From Clostridia bacterium (GTDB lineage Bacteria > Bacillota > Clostridia > Peptostreptococcales > Anaerovoracaceae), in the NCBI GenBank assembly GCA_910575405.1, contig CAJTER010000028.1, forward strand, positions 1 through 61,921: 61,921 nucleotides of DNA, read 5' to 3'. The notes beneath the pieces are model-generated. The model was not told where the DNA came from. It made no database searches and saw only the letters and a program-made list of their open reading frames with translations. Position numbers and translations under genes: made by a program. The first letter of the stretch is position 1. Each line of letters begins with the position of its first letter. Below are positions 41,409 through 50,266 of the stretch, piece by piece.

Positions 41409-41970
41409 CCGAGGATACCGAAGACTCTTTTGGAGCGCGTTTTTTCTCCTGCTCCTGAAGGGAAATATAGAAGATGGAGCTTTCGCAATATGCGATCTGA
41501 TAGGCTTCTGCCTGGCAATAAGCGGCGCAGGGCTCATCTGCGAGGCCTTCGGCGCACAGCGGCTGCGGTATGCCAGAATGTGGGGACTAGCGGGCATCGC
41601 GCTCTGGGCAGCCGAGCTCTTTGTCTTCGTGTGGCCGCCTTTTGAATCCGGATACCCGTGGGAACTGCGGTTTTTGTTTTATGGAGCAGGGGTAGTCGTG
41701 TATCTGCAGCTTTATACCTACGCTATAACAGGCGGCGGCCAGCTTTTGGGCGGTCGGGAAGAAGAGCTTTTTTCCCGCAGGGCAGTGGTCCTCGCCTGCC
41801 TGCTCACCGTCTCTGCTCTGACCTGCATGGCCGGGGAGCTTTTGGGTTACAGCTCCTTTCAGATCCAGATGAAGAGCTGGCATATGACGCTTCTTCCTCT
41901 CCTGCTGCTGCTGCCAGGGGCCTATACCATGTGGGTTATGGCTATGCTGCGGCGGTATTATATTGCTTGA
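41389..41970 (+). CDS. Hypothetical membrane protein
   Basis: A 193-residue protein with about six predicted helices and no recognised domain. GGAAGGAGG lies eight bases before the ATG, and the start overlaps the end of the broken upstream frame, indicating an operon. The last helix ends in MWVMAMLRRYYIA. It may be the membrane partner of the upstream exported protein. A terminator overlaps the stop. Confidence 0.65.
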   Translation: MGLISINRGYRRLFWSAFFLLLLKGNIEDGAFAICDLIGFCLAISGAGLICEAFGAQRLRYARMWGLAGIALWAAELFVFVWPPFESGYPWELRFLFYGAGVVVYLQLYTYAITGGGQLLGGREEELFSRRAVVLACLLTVSALTCMAGELLGYSSFQIQMKSWHMTLLPLLLLLPGAYTMWVMAMLRRYYIA

Positions 41971-42012
41971 GGGGCGCGCCGGACCGTGCGCCTGTGTAAT
42001 GCCTCAATTTTT
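41967..42012 (+). terminator. Terminator after membrane protein
   Basis: TTGAGG (41967-41972) pairs with CCTCAA (42002-42007), with GCGC/GCGC inside, followed by TTTTT. Confidence 0.65.
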
Positions 42013-42070
42013 AAGGCGGCTGCTAATACAGCGGGCCTCCACTTTTTTTTCTGATTTTTTCATTTCCAGG

Positions 42071-42119
42071 TTGACAAGTAAAGAAGAAATATGGTATAAG
42101 TTAGTTAATACTAACTAAC
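42071..42119 (+). promoter_or_regulatory. Promoter with palindromic operator (flavin module)
   Basis: TTGACA (42071-42076), 18 bases, TATAAG (42095-42100, with TGG before it). The near-palindrome GTTAGTTAATACTAACTAAC at 42100-42119 sits right at the start region. The same half-sites recur before the Tp47-like gene at 45492. A TetR- or GntR-type repressor encoded elsewhere is a likely binder. Confidence 0.7.
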
Positions 42120-42191
42120 CGACAAATAAGACAAAAAGAAGGGGCTTATGAAAAAGATAGGGATGATCCTGCGAGTCTGGACTTTTTTGCC

Positions 42192-42677
42192 ATGGATACT
42201 TACATGACCGTATCCGCTTGCGGTGAAGGCGCGGAAGAAACTTTGGAGCAGGAAGTATACCGGCTGGATCAGCTGCTTGCGGCAGTAAATGGGAAAGGCG
42301 AGATTGCCAGGCTGAACAAAAGAGGAAAGGCGACCCTGTCTGAGGAAACAGGAGCGCTGGTGGAGCGGAACCTGGAACTTTACCGGGAAACAGGCGGCAG
42401 TTTTGATATCGCCGTCTATCTGCTGATGAAGGCCTGGGTCTTTACAGATGAACATTACCGGATTCCGGGGAAGGAGGAACTGGCAAAGCTGCGGCAGCTG
42501 ACTGATGCTTCCCAGATTGACTATGATGCGTCGAAACGAAGGGCAGCCTTCTGGAAGGCGCACAGCCAGGAGTTTGATGCCATTTTCATGACCGATGAAG
42601 ACAAGTTGTATGTGACAGCAGGAATTGCACAAAGATTCTCTTCTGACAAGTATAAAACAGAGATTATAACAAAATAG
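42192..42677 (+). pseudogene. ApbE (FAD:protein FMN transferase) with internal deletion
   Basis: The 161-residue product starts with the ApbE N-domain (MDTYMTVSACGEGAEE, LVERNLELYRETGGSFDIAV). At about residue 125 it jumps from RRAAFWKAHSQ to EFDAIFMTDEDKLYVTAGIA, the family's C-terminal strand. Roughly 140 middle residues are missing, including the FAD/Mg2+-binding glycine-rich and HIIDP-type segments. The export signal is also lost; an upstream ATG at 42148 is out of frame. It is not expected to transfer FMN. Another ApbE elsewhere must act on the FMN-binding proteins downstream. Confidence 0.75.
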
Positions 42678-42688
42678 GGGATTTATAT

Positions 42689-44080
42689 ATGGAATGGATA
42701 CGAAAATTCAAAGTTATTATGCCGATTCTGGCAGTAATCCTGAGTGCAGCCTGCATCGGAAATGCCCTCACAGACTATGAGGTGCCTGTATATGCGGCAG
42801 AACCGGTGCAGGAGGAAGCAGCGGCAGCAGATTCTGCAGATAAGGTGGCAAAAAAACTGGCACAAAAAGTGCTGCCACAGCGAAAATCCTCAGAAGCAAA
42901 GGCAAAGGGTTCAAAGTCAGTGGCAGCAGCAAAGGATCCGGGCAAGTACAGGGATGGTACTTATACGGGAACTTCCATGGGTTACGGCGGCCCTATCACA
43001 GTAAAGGTGACCATCCTGAAAGGCAAAATGGATTCGATTGACATTGTCAAAACCAGCGATGATCAAGCGTACCTGAAAAAGGCAGAAGCCGTTATAAGCC
43101 GGATCCTCAAATCGCAGAATACAAACGTAGATACAGTGTCGGGCGCGACCTACAGCTCCGCGGGAATTATAAAGGCAGTGCGGAATGCTCTGGCAAAAGC
43201 AGCTGTAAAGGACTCCGGAAAAACAGAGGAAAGCGGAAACTCCGGAGCCTCCGCAGCAGGAGAAGAAAAGCAGGAAGCCCAGGATGCCAGCGGGCAGGAT
43301 ACCGCAGCAGCATCCGCAAAGGTGACAAAGAACGGTGATGATTATACGGTGACCGTTCCCTGCAGCCCAGACAGCAAAAAACAGTTCAAAGCGTACAAAA
43401 TGACAGTGAAGACAAGGATTACCGGCGGCTCAATCAAGTCTGTGGAAATTGTAAAGACAACCGGGACCAAAAACGACGGGCTGTACTGGGGCATGGCCTG
43501 CGATGAAATCAGTGACGGGCTGCCAGTAAGCAGCGCGGGAAAAATCAGCGCAGTATCCGGAGCGACCTGCTCGGCAAAAGCCATCAAAGAGGCCTGCAGG
43601 CTGGCGCTGAATGAAGCGAAAAAGTATGAAAGCACAGACGAAGATCCGGATCCAGGCGAAAACGGCGGTGGAAATGACAGCGACCCAAAAGAACCGCAGC
43701 CGGAACAGCCATCGGAGCCGGACGGGGAGTCAGGGCAGATGTACAAGGACGGTACTTATACCGTATCTGTAACCTGCCGCTGGCAGGAGAGCTGCTGTTT
43801 TGACGATGACTGGAGCGACTACCCGCTGAAGGTTACAGCAGTCATAGCAGGCGGTAAAATTACGGAAATCAGCAGCGCCCTTCAGACTAGAGGAGCAGGA
43901 AGCAGCACCAATAAGGTCTATATTAATAAGGCAAAAAAAGGGATCAATGGACAGCTTCCGGCTGCAGGCGCAGATGGAATTGACGCAGTATCCGGAGCGA
44001 CATGTTCATCTAAGGCTATTAAAGAGGCCTGCAGACTGGTGCTAGAACAGGCAAAGGCCGCAAAGGAGACGAAACAATGA
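42689..44080 (+). CDS. Exported protein with three FMN-binding domains
   Basis: A 463-residue protein. A signal/anchor helix at ~8-28 is followed by a Lys/Ala-rich linker. Three FMN-binding (NqrC/RnfG-like) domains come next, each ending in an [S]GAT flavinylation motif: DTVSGATYSSAG (~150), SAVSGATCSAKA (~290) and DAVSGATCSSKA (~435). Acidic/Pro-rich linkers separate them. Each motif's Thr would carry covalent FMN put on by ApbE, making a surface flavin wire. GGGGAT precedes the ATG. The next gene overlaps by four bases. Confidence 0.88.
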   Translation: MEWIRKFKVIMPILAVILSAACIGNALTDYEVPVYAAEPVQEEAAAADSADKVAKKLAQKVLPQRKSSEAKAKGSKSVAAAKDPGKYRDGTYTGTSMGYGGPITVKVTILKGKMDSIDIVKTSDDQAYLKKAEAVISRILKSQNTNVDTVSGATYSSAGIIKAVRNALAKAAVKDSGKTEESGNSGASAAGEEKQEAQDASGQDTAAASAKVTKNGDDYTVTVPCSPDSKKQFKAYKMTVKTRITGGSIKSVEIVKTTGTKNDGLYWGMACDEISDGLPVSSAGKISAVSGATCSAKAIKEACRLALNEAKKYESTDEDPDPGENGGGNDSDPKEPQPEQPSEPDGESGQMYKDGTYTVSVTCRWQESCCFDDDWSDYPLKVTAVIAGGKITEISSALQTRGAGSSTNKVYINKAKKGINGQLPAAGADGIDAVSGATCSSKAIKEACRLVLEQAKAAKETKQ

Positions 44081-44526
44081 AGGATTTTCTGATTCGAGTG
44101 GTCTGCATCCTGATACTTGTCGGACTGTTTACCGGCTATGATGTGGTGCTGGCCATGCGGAACAAGGATGAGCAGATTGCAAAGCTCCAGGTACAGGCTG
44201 AGAGCCTGGCGCTTTCCGGCAAAAGCGAGAGCAATGCTTCTGCGGAAAATAGAAGCGGCTATGAGGATGGGACTTATACTGGATCCGCCCAGGGCTACGG
44301 CGGAAGCGTCTGTCTGCAGGTTGTAATAAAAAAGGGAACTATTGCTGAAATCCAGGTAGTATCGGCTGCGGGGGAAGACGTGGCCTACTGGAATATGGCA
44401 AAGCAGCTGATTCCTAGGATTATAGAGGAACAGACAACTGATATTGATACGGTCAGTGGAGCAACCTTCAGCTCGACAGGGATCCTCAATGCTGCTGCAG
44501 ACGCTTTAAATCAGGCGATAAAATGA
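44077..44526 (+). CDS. Membrane-anchored single FMN-binding domain protein
   Basis: A 149-residue protein. An N-terminal helix (~5-27) is followed by a short coiled segment and one FMN-binding domain (GYEDGTYTGSAQGYGGSV), with the flavinylation motif DTVSGATFSSTG near 130. It overlaps the three-domain gene by four bases (ATGA). It likely passes electrons between the membrane Fe-S protein and the larger flavoprotein. Confidence 0.88.
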   Translation: MKDFLIRVVCILILVGLFTGYDVVLAMRNKDEQIAKLQVQAESLALSGKSESNASAENRSGYEDGTYTGSAQGYGGSVCLQVVIKKGTIAEIQVVSAAGEDVAYWNMAKQLIPRIIEEQTTDIDTVSGATFSSTGILNAAADALNQAIK

Positions 44527-44552
44527 TAAAAGGAAAAGAGGGCTGAAACGGG

Positions 44553-45446
44553 ATGGCAGAAGAAAGAATAAGGCAAATCATACAATTGGATAAAAAGACG
44601 GATAAAAAAACAAAAAAAAGAATCCATACTGCCCTGCGGGCCGCGATTCAGATCAGCTTTTTTATCTTGCTGCCTTCCGCCTATACGGCGGCCTTTGGCG
44701 GGGCAAAATATCTGTTTACCCAGCTTGGGGCAGGGGAATTTATCCAGTGGACGCCCTTTCTGGCAGCGCTGGTGTTGCTGTGCGGCTATACGATGCTATT
44801 TGGAAAGTTTTTCTGCGGTTACGGATGCGCCTTTGGAAGTCTGGGCGACTGGATTTATGCCCTTCATGCAACAATCTGCAGGATCAGAGGTACAAAGCCC
44901 AAAAGGGTCAGCAGCAAAATCATGGAGGCCTTGTCCGTCATAAAGTATCTGATTCTGGCTGCTGTTTTGCTGCTGTGCTTTGCGGGAATCTACGACAAAA
45001 CTAGAGGAGTCAGTCCCTGGGATGTGTTCGCACAGCTTCATGCGGGGAATCTGAAGCTGGCTGGGTATTGGGCAGGCGGTATGCTGCTGGGGCTTATCTT
45101 GGTGGGAATGTTTGTTCAGGAGCGATTTTTCTGCCAGGTGCTTTGCCCGCTGGGAGCAATCTTTTCTCTTCTCCCCATCCTTCCCTTTTTTACACTGAGA
45201 AGGAAAAAAGAAGCCTGCATAAAAGGCTGCAGCGCCTGCACGAGAAACTGCCCTTCTGATCTGGAGCTTCTGCAAAAACAATCCCTGCAGGTAATGGGAG
45301 ACTGCTTCCAGTGCCACAAATGTATGGGCGTATGTCCCCGGCAAAACATTACCTGCGGCAGGAGTCCCCTCAGAGGAAATGAAATCCTCTTTACCCTGAT
45401 CCGGGCAGCCCTTCTGGCAGCCCTCTGCGTATGGATTGGCATCTGA
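44553..45446 (+). CDS. NapH-like 4Fe-4S membrane protein
   Basis: A 297-residue membrane protein with 4-5 helices. NapH-type motifs FFCGYGCAFGSLGDW (~92) and FFCQVLCPLGAIFS (~195) lie on helix ends. Two ferredoxin-like clusters close the protein: CIKGCSACTRNCP and CFQCHKCMGVCP. Such proteins move electrons across the membrane from quinol or ferredoxin to extracytosolic carriers. It sits 26 bases after the FMN protein, so the three form an electron-transfer module. Confidence 0.88.
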   Translation: MAEERIRQIIQLDKKTDKKTKKRIHTALRAAIQISFFILLPSAYTAAFGGAKYLFTQLGAGEFIQWTPFLAALVLLCGYTMLFGKFFCGYGCAFGSLGDWIYALHATICRIRGTKPKRVSSKIMEALSVIKYLILAAVLLLCFAGIYDKTRGVSPWDVFAQLHAGNLKLAGYWAGGMLLGLILVGMFVQERFFCQVLCPLGAIFSLLPILPFFTLRRKKEACIKGCSACTRNCPSDLELLQKQSLQVMGDCFQCHKCMGVCPRQNITCGRSPLRGNEILFTLIRAALLAALCVWIGI

Positions 45447-45491
45447 GAAACAGTACACCATGACGGGGACCAATAATTTTTTTGATATATA

Positions 45492-45510
45492 GTTAGTTGA
45501 AGTTAACTAA
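45492..45510 (+). promoter_or_regulatory. Operator copy upstream of Tp47-like gene
   Basis: GTTAGTTGAAGTTAACTAA shares its half-sites with the operator at 42100-42119. It lies just after a TGATATAT -10-like element (~45483-45490), with ATGACG near 45460 as a poor -35. The two transcription units are therefore probably under one repressor. Confidence 0.65.
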
Positions 45511-45607
45511 TATATATACTTTCACTATCAATATGCTGCCTGATTGCTGTTTTTTGCAAACCCAGGCGGCGAACAACAATATCATATCTATCATTAAGGA
45601 GGAGTTT

Positions 45608-47563
45608 ATGAAAAAAAACCAAATTCGCAAAAAGGTCCTTGCCAGCGTTATTTCCGCGGCAATGATCCTGAATCTTACTCCCGCACTGGCCTTCGCGGGT
45701 GAAAACGGAGCCGCAGCTATTCCGGCAGCGCAGCAGCAGGAAGCACAGCAGCCCGCGTACGTGTGGATGAATATTCCATATGAGGACTTTTACAAGGAGG
45801 ATCTGAACAATACCGTAAAGGTAGACGCTTTCACCTCCGCCACCCTGAACAAATCCAGAACCGGCACCATGGTAGGTGGATCCTACCACGTGGATAAGAC
45901 AGGAAAAGACATCAGCGGCGTTACCTTCCCTGTGAAGGTGGGAGCAGGCGTGGATCTGAGCAAGTACAAACAGGTTACAGATCAGGATTCTGTGACCATC
46001 ACCGTAACAAACCGGGGACAGACCTCGGATACCACCTATACAGGAAAGGACGCTCTCTTTGAGAATGAAGACTATGCCTGGTACGCAATGGGCAGCGAAG
46101 CTCCGGAGATTTACAAAGAAGCAACCCTTGAAAACGGTAAGCTGGTCTTTGGGAAAATTCAGGGAAGCGCGCTGAACAGCAAAACCACATACACAGCAGA
46201 GCAGGCGGGGGCCGAGTTTACAACCGAGTCAGGATACGGCGATTACCAGCTGAACCTCAGTGAGCTGGGCGTAAGCAATGATACCCATAAGATCTACGGC
46301 GTTATCATCACAACCGGCAGCGGAAGCTACGGCCTGCGCCACATGGAAAACATCTGGAGAGGTACGGAGCTGTCTTGGTGCACCGGCTTTACGACAGCTG
46401 TGCACAACTGTCCAACGGATTCTGAGCATTACAAAAAAATGATGGGTGAAACCATCAAAGCCGTTACCTATTACACGGACAAAGGCGTATATGAAATCGC
46501 CATGAATCAGTATGTGCCAATCAAATTCAGGAGTGAGCTGAGGGTAAAGGACGCTTCTGTAACCTCTGGACAGGCCGAAGTGACAGTAGGTGCCCTCCCC
46601 AGCGGATTTTCACCAAAATACAGCGTAGAGGGTCTGCAGGGTGTTGATGTAAAAGACGGCAAGCTGACCTATACGGCAGCAGGAGCGGAAAAAGGCGACT
46701 ATATTCTGACTGTAAAGGATGCTTCGGGAGTATACGCAGATATCCACACGGACTTTGCCCTCTACACAGAAGACATGCCGGCAGCTTATGACGCAGCAAA
46801 AGTTTCCCTAAAACCGGCAGATGGCTTTGCCGCAGAAGACCTGACAGCCTATGTAAAGGACATCAAGTCCGTAACTGTAAATGGAACAGCCTATGCGGCA
46901 AGCGGCAAGCATTCGGTCAAGCTTATCAACGAGGACGGCAGCTTGATTGCGGACGCGGAACCCATCAAAGCCAGCGGAACCTACCAAATCAAGGTAGCGG
47001 CAGCAGGCTACAAGGAGCTGAGCTTCACCTATGTAAACGATGGAGCCGCGGCTCCGGCAGAAGGCTTTACCGCTTCTCTTTCCAGAACCTCCTACACCTA
47101 CAACGGAAAAGTGCAAAAGCCAGAACTGTCTGTAAAGGACAGCAGGGGAAACGCGATAAGTGATTATCAGGCGGTCTGGCCGAAGAACTCTAAAAATGCC
47201 GGAGTTTATACAGTGAAGGTAACCGTGGGAACGGGCAAAAACGCGGTAAGCAAATCCCTGACCTACACCATTAAAAAGGCAGCTCAGACCATCACGAAAG
47301 TAAAAACATCGGCTTCCTTCAAATCCAGCGCCTTAAAGAAAAAGGCAGGCTCCTTCAAAATCGGAGCAAAGGCAGTGGGAAAGCTTACCTATAAGAAAGC
47401 TTCCGGAAACAAAAAAATTACTGTCAGCAGCAGCGGAACTGTAACCGTGAAAAAAGGACTAAAAAAAGGCACGTACAAAGTGAACGTGAAAATATCCGCG
47501 GCAAAAACGGCTAATTACAACGCAAAGACTGTGACAAAGAAGCTTACGATTAAAGTAAAATAA
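45608..47563 (+). CDS. Secreted Tp47-like surface protein with Ig-like tail
   Basis: A 651-residue secreted protein. The start at 45608 follows AAGGAGGAG. Signal peptide KKVLASVISAAMILNLTPALAFA spans ~7-30. The N-terminal region (~45-330: VWMNIPYEDFYKEDLNN, DAFTSATLNKSRTGTMVGGS, MMGETIKAVTYYTDKGVYEI) resembles proteins annotated as penicillin-binding Tp47-domain. Ig/MBG-like repeats follow (~500-570, SYTYNGKVQKPELSVKDSRG), then a Lys-rich tail of Clostridial surface proteins (~575-650). No LPXTG motif or transpeptidase SxxK is evident. It shares an operator with the flavin genes, hinting at a joint envelope redox role. Function unknown. Confidence 0.8.
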   Translation: MKKNQIRKKVLASVISAAMILNLTPALAFAGENGAAAIPAAQQQEAQQPAYVWMNIPYEDFYKEDLNNTVKVDAFTSATLNKSRTGTMVGGSYHVDKTGKDISGVTFPVKVGAGVDLSKYKQVTDQDSVTITVTNRGQTSDTTYTGKDALFENEDYAWYAMGSEAPEIYKEATLENGKLVFGKIQGSALNSKTTYTAEQAGAEFTTESGYGDYQLNLSELGVSNDTHKIYGVIITTGSGSYGLRHMENIWRGTELSWCTGFTTAVHNCPTDSEHYKKMMGETIKAVTYYTDKGVYEIAMNQYVPIKFRSELRVKDASVTSGQAEVTVGALPSGFSPKYSVEGLQGVDVKDGKLTYTAAGAEKGDYILTVKDASGVYADIHTDFALYTEDMPAAYDAAKVSLKPADGFAAEDLTAYVKDIKSVTVNGTAYAASGKHSVKLINEDGSLIADAEPIKASGTYQIKVAAAGYKELSFTYVNDGAAAPAEGFTASLSRTSYTYNGKVQKPELSVKDSRGNAISDYQAVWPKNSKNAGVYTVKVTVGTGKNAVSKSLTYTIKKAAQTITKVKTSASFKSSALKKKAGSFKIGAKAVGKLTYKKASGNKKITVSSSGTVTVKKGLKKGTYKVNVKISAAKTANYNAKTVTKKLTIKVK

Positions 47564-47629
47564 GAGAAATTGGTTTGCTAATATTGTATATCTGTACATC
47601 TTAGTAAAGATTATAAAGATATCCCGGGA

Positions 47630-47677
47630 GGGGCTGTTTCACGCATAGAGATAAAGATTCGCGGGCAGCTCCTTTTT
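47630..47677 (+). terminator. Terminator after Tp47-like gene
   Basis: GGGGCTG (47630-47636) pairs with CAGCTCC (47666-47672), with a T run after. One G-U pair and a long loop make it moderate. Confidence 0.5.
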
Positions 47678-47864
47678 CTGTTTCCCTTTCTGTTCCTGCA
47701 GGCCGGCGCTTTGGAAAGCCACAGAAAAAATTCAGGGTTCCGCTTATAACCGCAAAAGATTGATTTCCAGCTGTGATGGACTTTCCTCAGAAGATATGAT
47801 AAAATCGAATAGCGAATTAAAAAAGAAAGTATTGCTTACTTTCTTTCATTTTTGAGGAGAGATC

Positions 47865-48569
47865 ATGCGGTTAAACAAATATATTGCACACGCGGGCATT
47901 GCCAGTAGGCGCAAAGCGGACGAGCTTACCATAAACGGCAATGTGAAAATCAACGGAGTATCGGTGCGGGAACCGGGCTACGATGTAAAGGAAGGCGATG
48001 TGGTAGAGGTAAATGGCACCAGAATCGACCGCCCAGAAAAACTGGAATACGTGCTTTTAAACAAGCCCGTGGGCTACATAACTTCCGTGCAGGATGATAA
48101 AAACAGACCAGTCGTCACGGAGCTGACGGCAGATGTGGATGCCAGGCTCTTTCCGGTAGGACGGCTGGACTACAACACCTCCGGGCTCCTGCTGCTGACA
48201 AATGACGGAGATCTGGCTTATCGTCTGTCCCATCCAAAGCACAATGTGACCAAGACATATCGGGCTAGGGTGGCAGGCGTCCTCTCGGGAGAGCGGCTTG
48301 CGCGCCTGAGAAAGGGCGTGGATATTGGAGGCTTTGTAACATCGCCGGCAAACGTAAAGGTCATCAAACAAAATCCCCGCTCAGCTGTGGTGGAGATCCA
48401 GATCCACGAGGGAAAAAACCGGCAGGTGCGCAAAATGTTCGCTGCCGTGGGAAACAAGGTTCAGGAGCTTGAGCGGGTTGCCATAGGAGAGCTGTATCTG
48501 GGAAGGCTGAAAGAGGGCCATTACCGCAAGCTGACGAGAGATGAAATCGAATATCTGAAGAATTTATAG
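47865..48569 (+). CDS. rluB: RsuA/RluB-family pseudouridine synthase
   Basis: A 234-residue enzyme that isomerises uridine in rRNA. The S4 RNA-binding domain (MRLNKYIAHAGIASRRKADE) spans ~1-60. The catalytic domain has GRLDYNTSGLLLLTNDGDLA with the catalytic Asp (~107), and HEGKNRQVRKMFAAVG (~185). The RluB versus RsuA assignment is by general resemblance to Gram-positive RluB. GAGGAGAG precedes the ATG. It heads a run of plus-strand genes to 52277. Confidence 0.88.
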   Translation: MRLNKYIAHAGIASRRKADELTINGNVKINGVSVREPGYDVKEGDVVEVNGTRIDRPEKLEYVLLNKPVGYITSVQDDKNRPVVTELTADVDARLFPVGRLDYNTSGLLLLTNDGDLAYRLSHPKHNVTKTYRARVAGVLSGERLARLRKGVDIGGFVTSPANVKVIKQNPRSAVVEIQIHEGKNRQVRKMFAAVGNKVQELERVAIGELYLGRLKEGHYRKLTRDEIEYLKNL

Positions 48570-48582
48570 AGGAGGAATATAC

Positions 48583-49314
48583 ATGCTCAGATTAGAACAT
48601 ATTGCCTGGGAGCTTCCGGACGGAGAGGAGATCATCCGGGATATCGACCTTTCCATAGGAAGTGGAAAGCTGGTGGTTGTCACAGGCCCCAACGGAGGAG
48701 GCAAGACCACCTTGGCAAAGCTCATCGCAGGAATCGTAAAGCCGGCATCCGGCCGCATCCTGCTGGAAGGGGAGGATATCACCGGCTGTGATGTGACAGA
48801 GCGGGCCAAAAGAGGCATCGCCTACGCCTTCCAGCAGCCGGTAAAATTCAAGGGACTTACAGTACGGGATCTTTTGGATCTGGCGGCAGGAGGCGGACTT
48901 TCGGAGCCTGCTGTCTGCGGGCTTTTGGGAAAGGTAGGCCTCTGCGCGGAAGAATACATAGACAGAGAGCTTTCCGCAGCCCTGTCCGGTGGAGAGAGCA
49001 AGCGGATTGAAATTGCATCTGTCCTTGCCAGAAACGCCAAGCTTTCTATTTTTGACGAGCCGGAAGCGGGCATCGACCTGTGGAGCTTTACCCGTCTTGT
49101 GGAAACCTTCCAGGAGCTTCAGGCCGAGCAGAAGGGAACACTTTTGGTCATTTCCCATCAGGAGCGCATCTTATCCATTGCCGATGAGATCGTGGTCATC
49201 GCCGATGGCCGCGTAAAGAACAGCGGAACCAGGGACGAAATTCTGCCGACCCTGCTTTCTGAGGAACGGACCATAAGGTGCCCCCATGGAAAGGAGGATA
49301 TCTGCCATGAATAA
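48583..49314 (+). CDS. sufC: SufC-like ATPase of minimal SUF system
   Basis: A 243-residue ABC-type ATPase: Walker A GPNGGGKTT (~34-42), Q-loop FQQPVKFKGLTVRDL, signature LSGGESKRIEIASVLA, Walker B LSIFDEPEAGIDLW. 'DEPEAGIDLW' and the partner gene mark it as SufC. It powers Fe-S cluster assembly on SufB. It overlaps the SufB-like gene by 8 bases. No SufS, SufU or SufD gene is nearby. Confidence 0.9.
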   Translation: MLRLEHIAWELPDGEEIIRDIDLSIGSGKLVVVTGPNGGGKTTLAKLIAGIVKPASGRILLEGEDITGCDVTERAKRGIAYAFQQPVKFKGLTVRDLLDLAAGGGLSEPAVCGLLGKVGLCAEEYIDRELSAALSGGESKRIEIASVLARNAKLSIFDEPEAGIDLWSFTRLVETFQELQAEQKGTLLVISHQERILSIADEIVVIADGRVKNSGTRDEILPTLLSEERTIRCPHGKEDICHE

Positions 49315-50224
49315 AATTACCGAGACCCTGCTGCGGATCGTTTCCGAATATGATGGGGATTTTAAAGGAGCGTTTAATATAAGGGAAGACGGAGGCTGCG
49401 CCGGACGCCAGTCCACGGAAAACGTGAAAATCGAATCAAAGGCGGACAAGCCGGGCCTTGAGATTCACATAAAGCCGGGTACAAAGGGCGAGAAAATTTC
49501 CATTCCAGCCTGCGTAACCAGAGGAAATGTGGACGATCTGGTATATAACGACTTCTTTGTGGGAGAAGGGGCGGATGTGACCATCGTGGCAGGCTGCGGC
49601 GTGCATACGGACAGCGACGAGGAAGCGCGGCACAACGGGATTCACCGCTTTTTCTTGGAAAAGGGCTCCAGAGTGCTGTATACGGAAAAGCATATCGGAA
49701 CAGGAAGCGGCACAGGCGCAAAACGCATCGACCCGGTGACGGAGGTCAATCTGGCGGAGGATGCGGTGCTTGAAATGGACACGGTTCAGATAAAAGGCGT
49801 GGACAGTACCATCCGCAAAACCACGGGCACCCTGGCAGCCAGGGCAAAGCTCATCGTAAGAGAGCGGATTATGACAGATGGAGAGGAACAGGCACAGACG
49901 GATTTTGACGTGGTTCTTGCAGGCGAAGATTCCGGAGCGGATCTGGTTTCCAGGTCAGTGGCAAGGGGTCATTCCCACCAAGTCTTTAATTCCTGCATCC
50001 GTGGCGAAAACCGGTGTACCGGACATTCGGAATGCGACGCGATTCTGGCGGAGGAGGGAACGGTATCGGCATCTCCGTCTCTGGAGGCTTCCCATGTAGA
50101 TGCGGAGCTGATTCACGAGGCTGCCATCGGAAAAATCGCGGGAGAACAGATTTTAAAGCTCAGAACGCTGGGCCTGACAGAGGAAGAGGCGGAGGAACGG
50201 ATCATATCCGGATTCCTAAAATAA
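49307..50224 (+). CDS. sufB: SufB-like scaffold of minimal SUF system
   Basis: A 305-residue SufB/SufD family protein, shorter than bacterial SufB. It has a parallel beta-helix core with VYNDFFVGEGADVTIVAGCG, RHNGIHRFFLEKGSRVLY, and SVARGHSHQVFNSCIRG. A conserved C-terminal EGTVSASPSLEASHVDAELIHEAAIGKI-like block is split into short motifs ending in GKIAGEQ. AAGGAGG sits inside sufC. With SufC alone it forms the two-gene 'SMS' type found in anaerobes and archaea. Confidence 0.88.
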   Translation: MNKITETLLRIVSEYDGDFKGAFNIREDGGCAGRQSTENVKIESKADKPGLEIHIKPGTKGEKISIPACVTRGNVDDLVYNDFFVGEGADVTIVAGCGVHTDSDEEARHNGIHRFFLEKGSRVLYTEKHIGTGSGTGAKRIDPVTEVNLAEDAVLEMDTVQIKGVDSTIRKTTGTLAARAKLIVRERIMTDGEEQAQTDFDVVLAGEDSGADLVSRSVARGHSHQVFNSCIRGENRCTGHSECDAILAEEGTVSASPSLEASHVDAELIHEAAIGKIAGEQILKLRTLGLTEEEAEERIISGFLK

Positions 50225-50266
50225 AGGAGCTTTATGAAAACTCGAAGGAAAGCGCAGGAGGTTACA

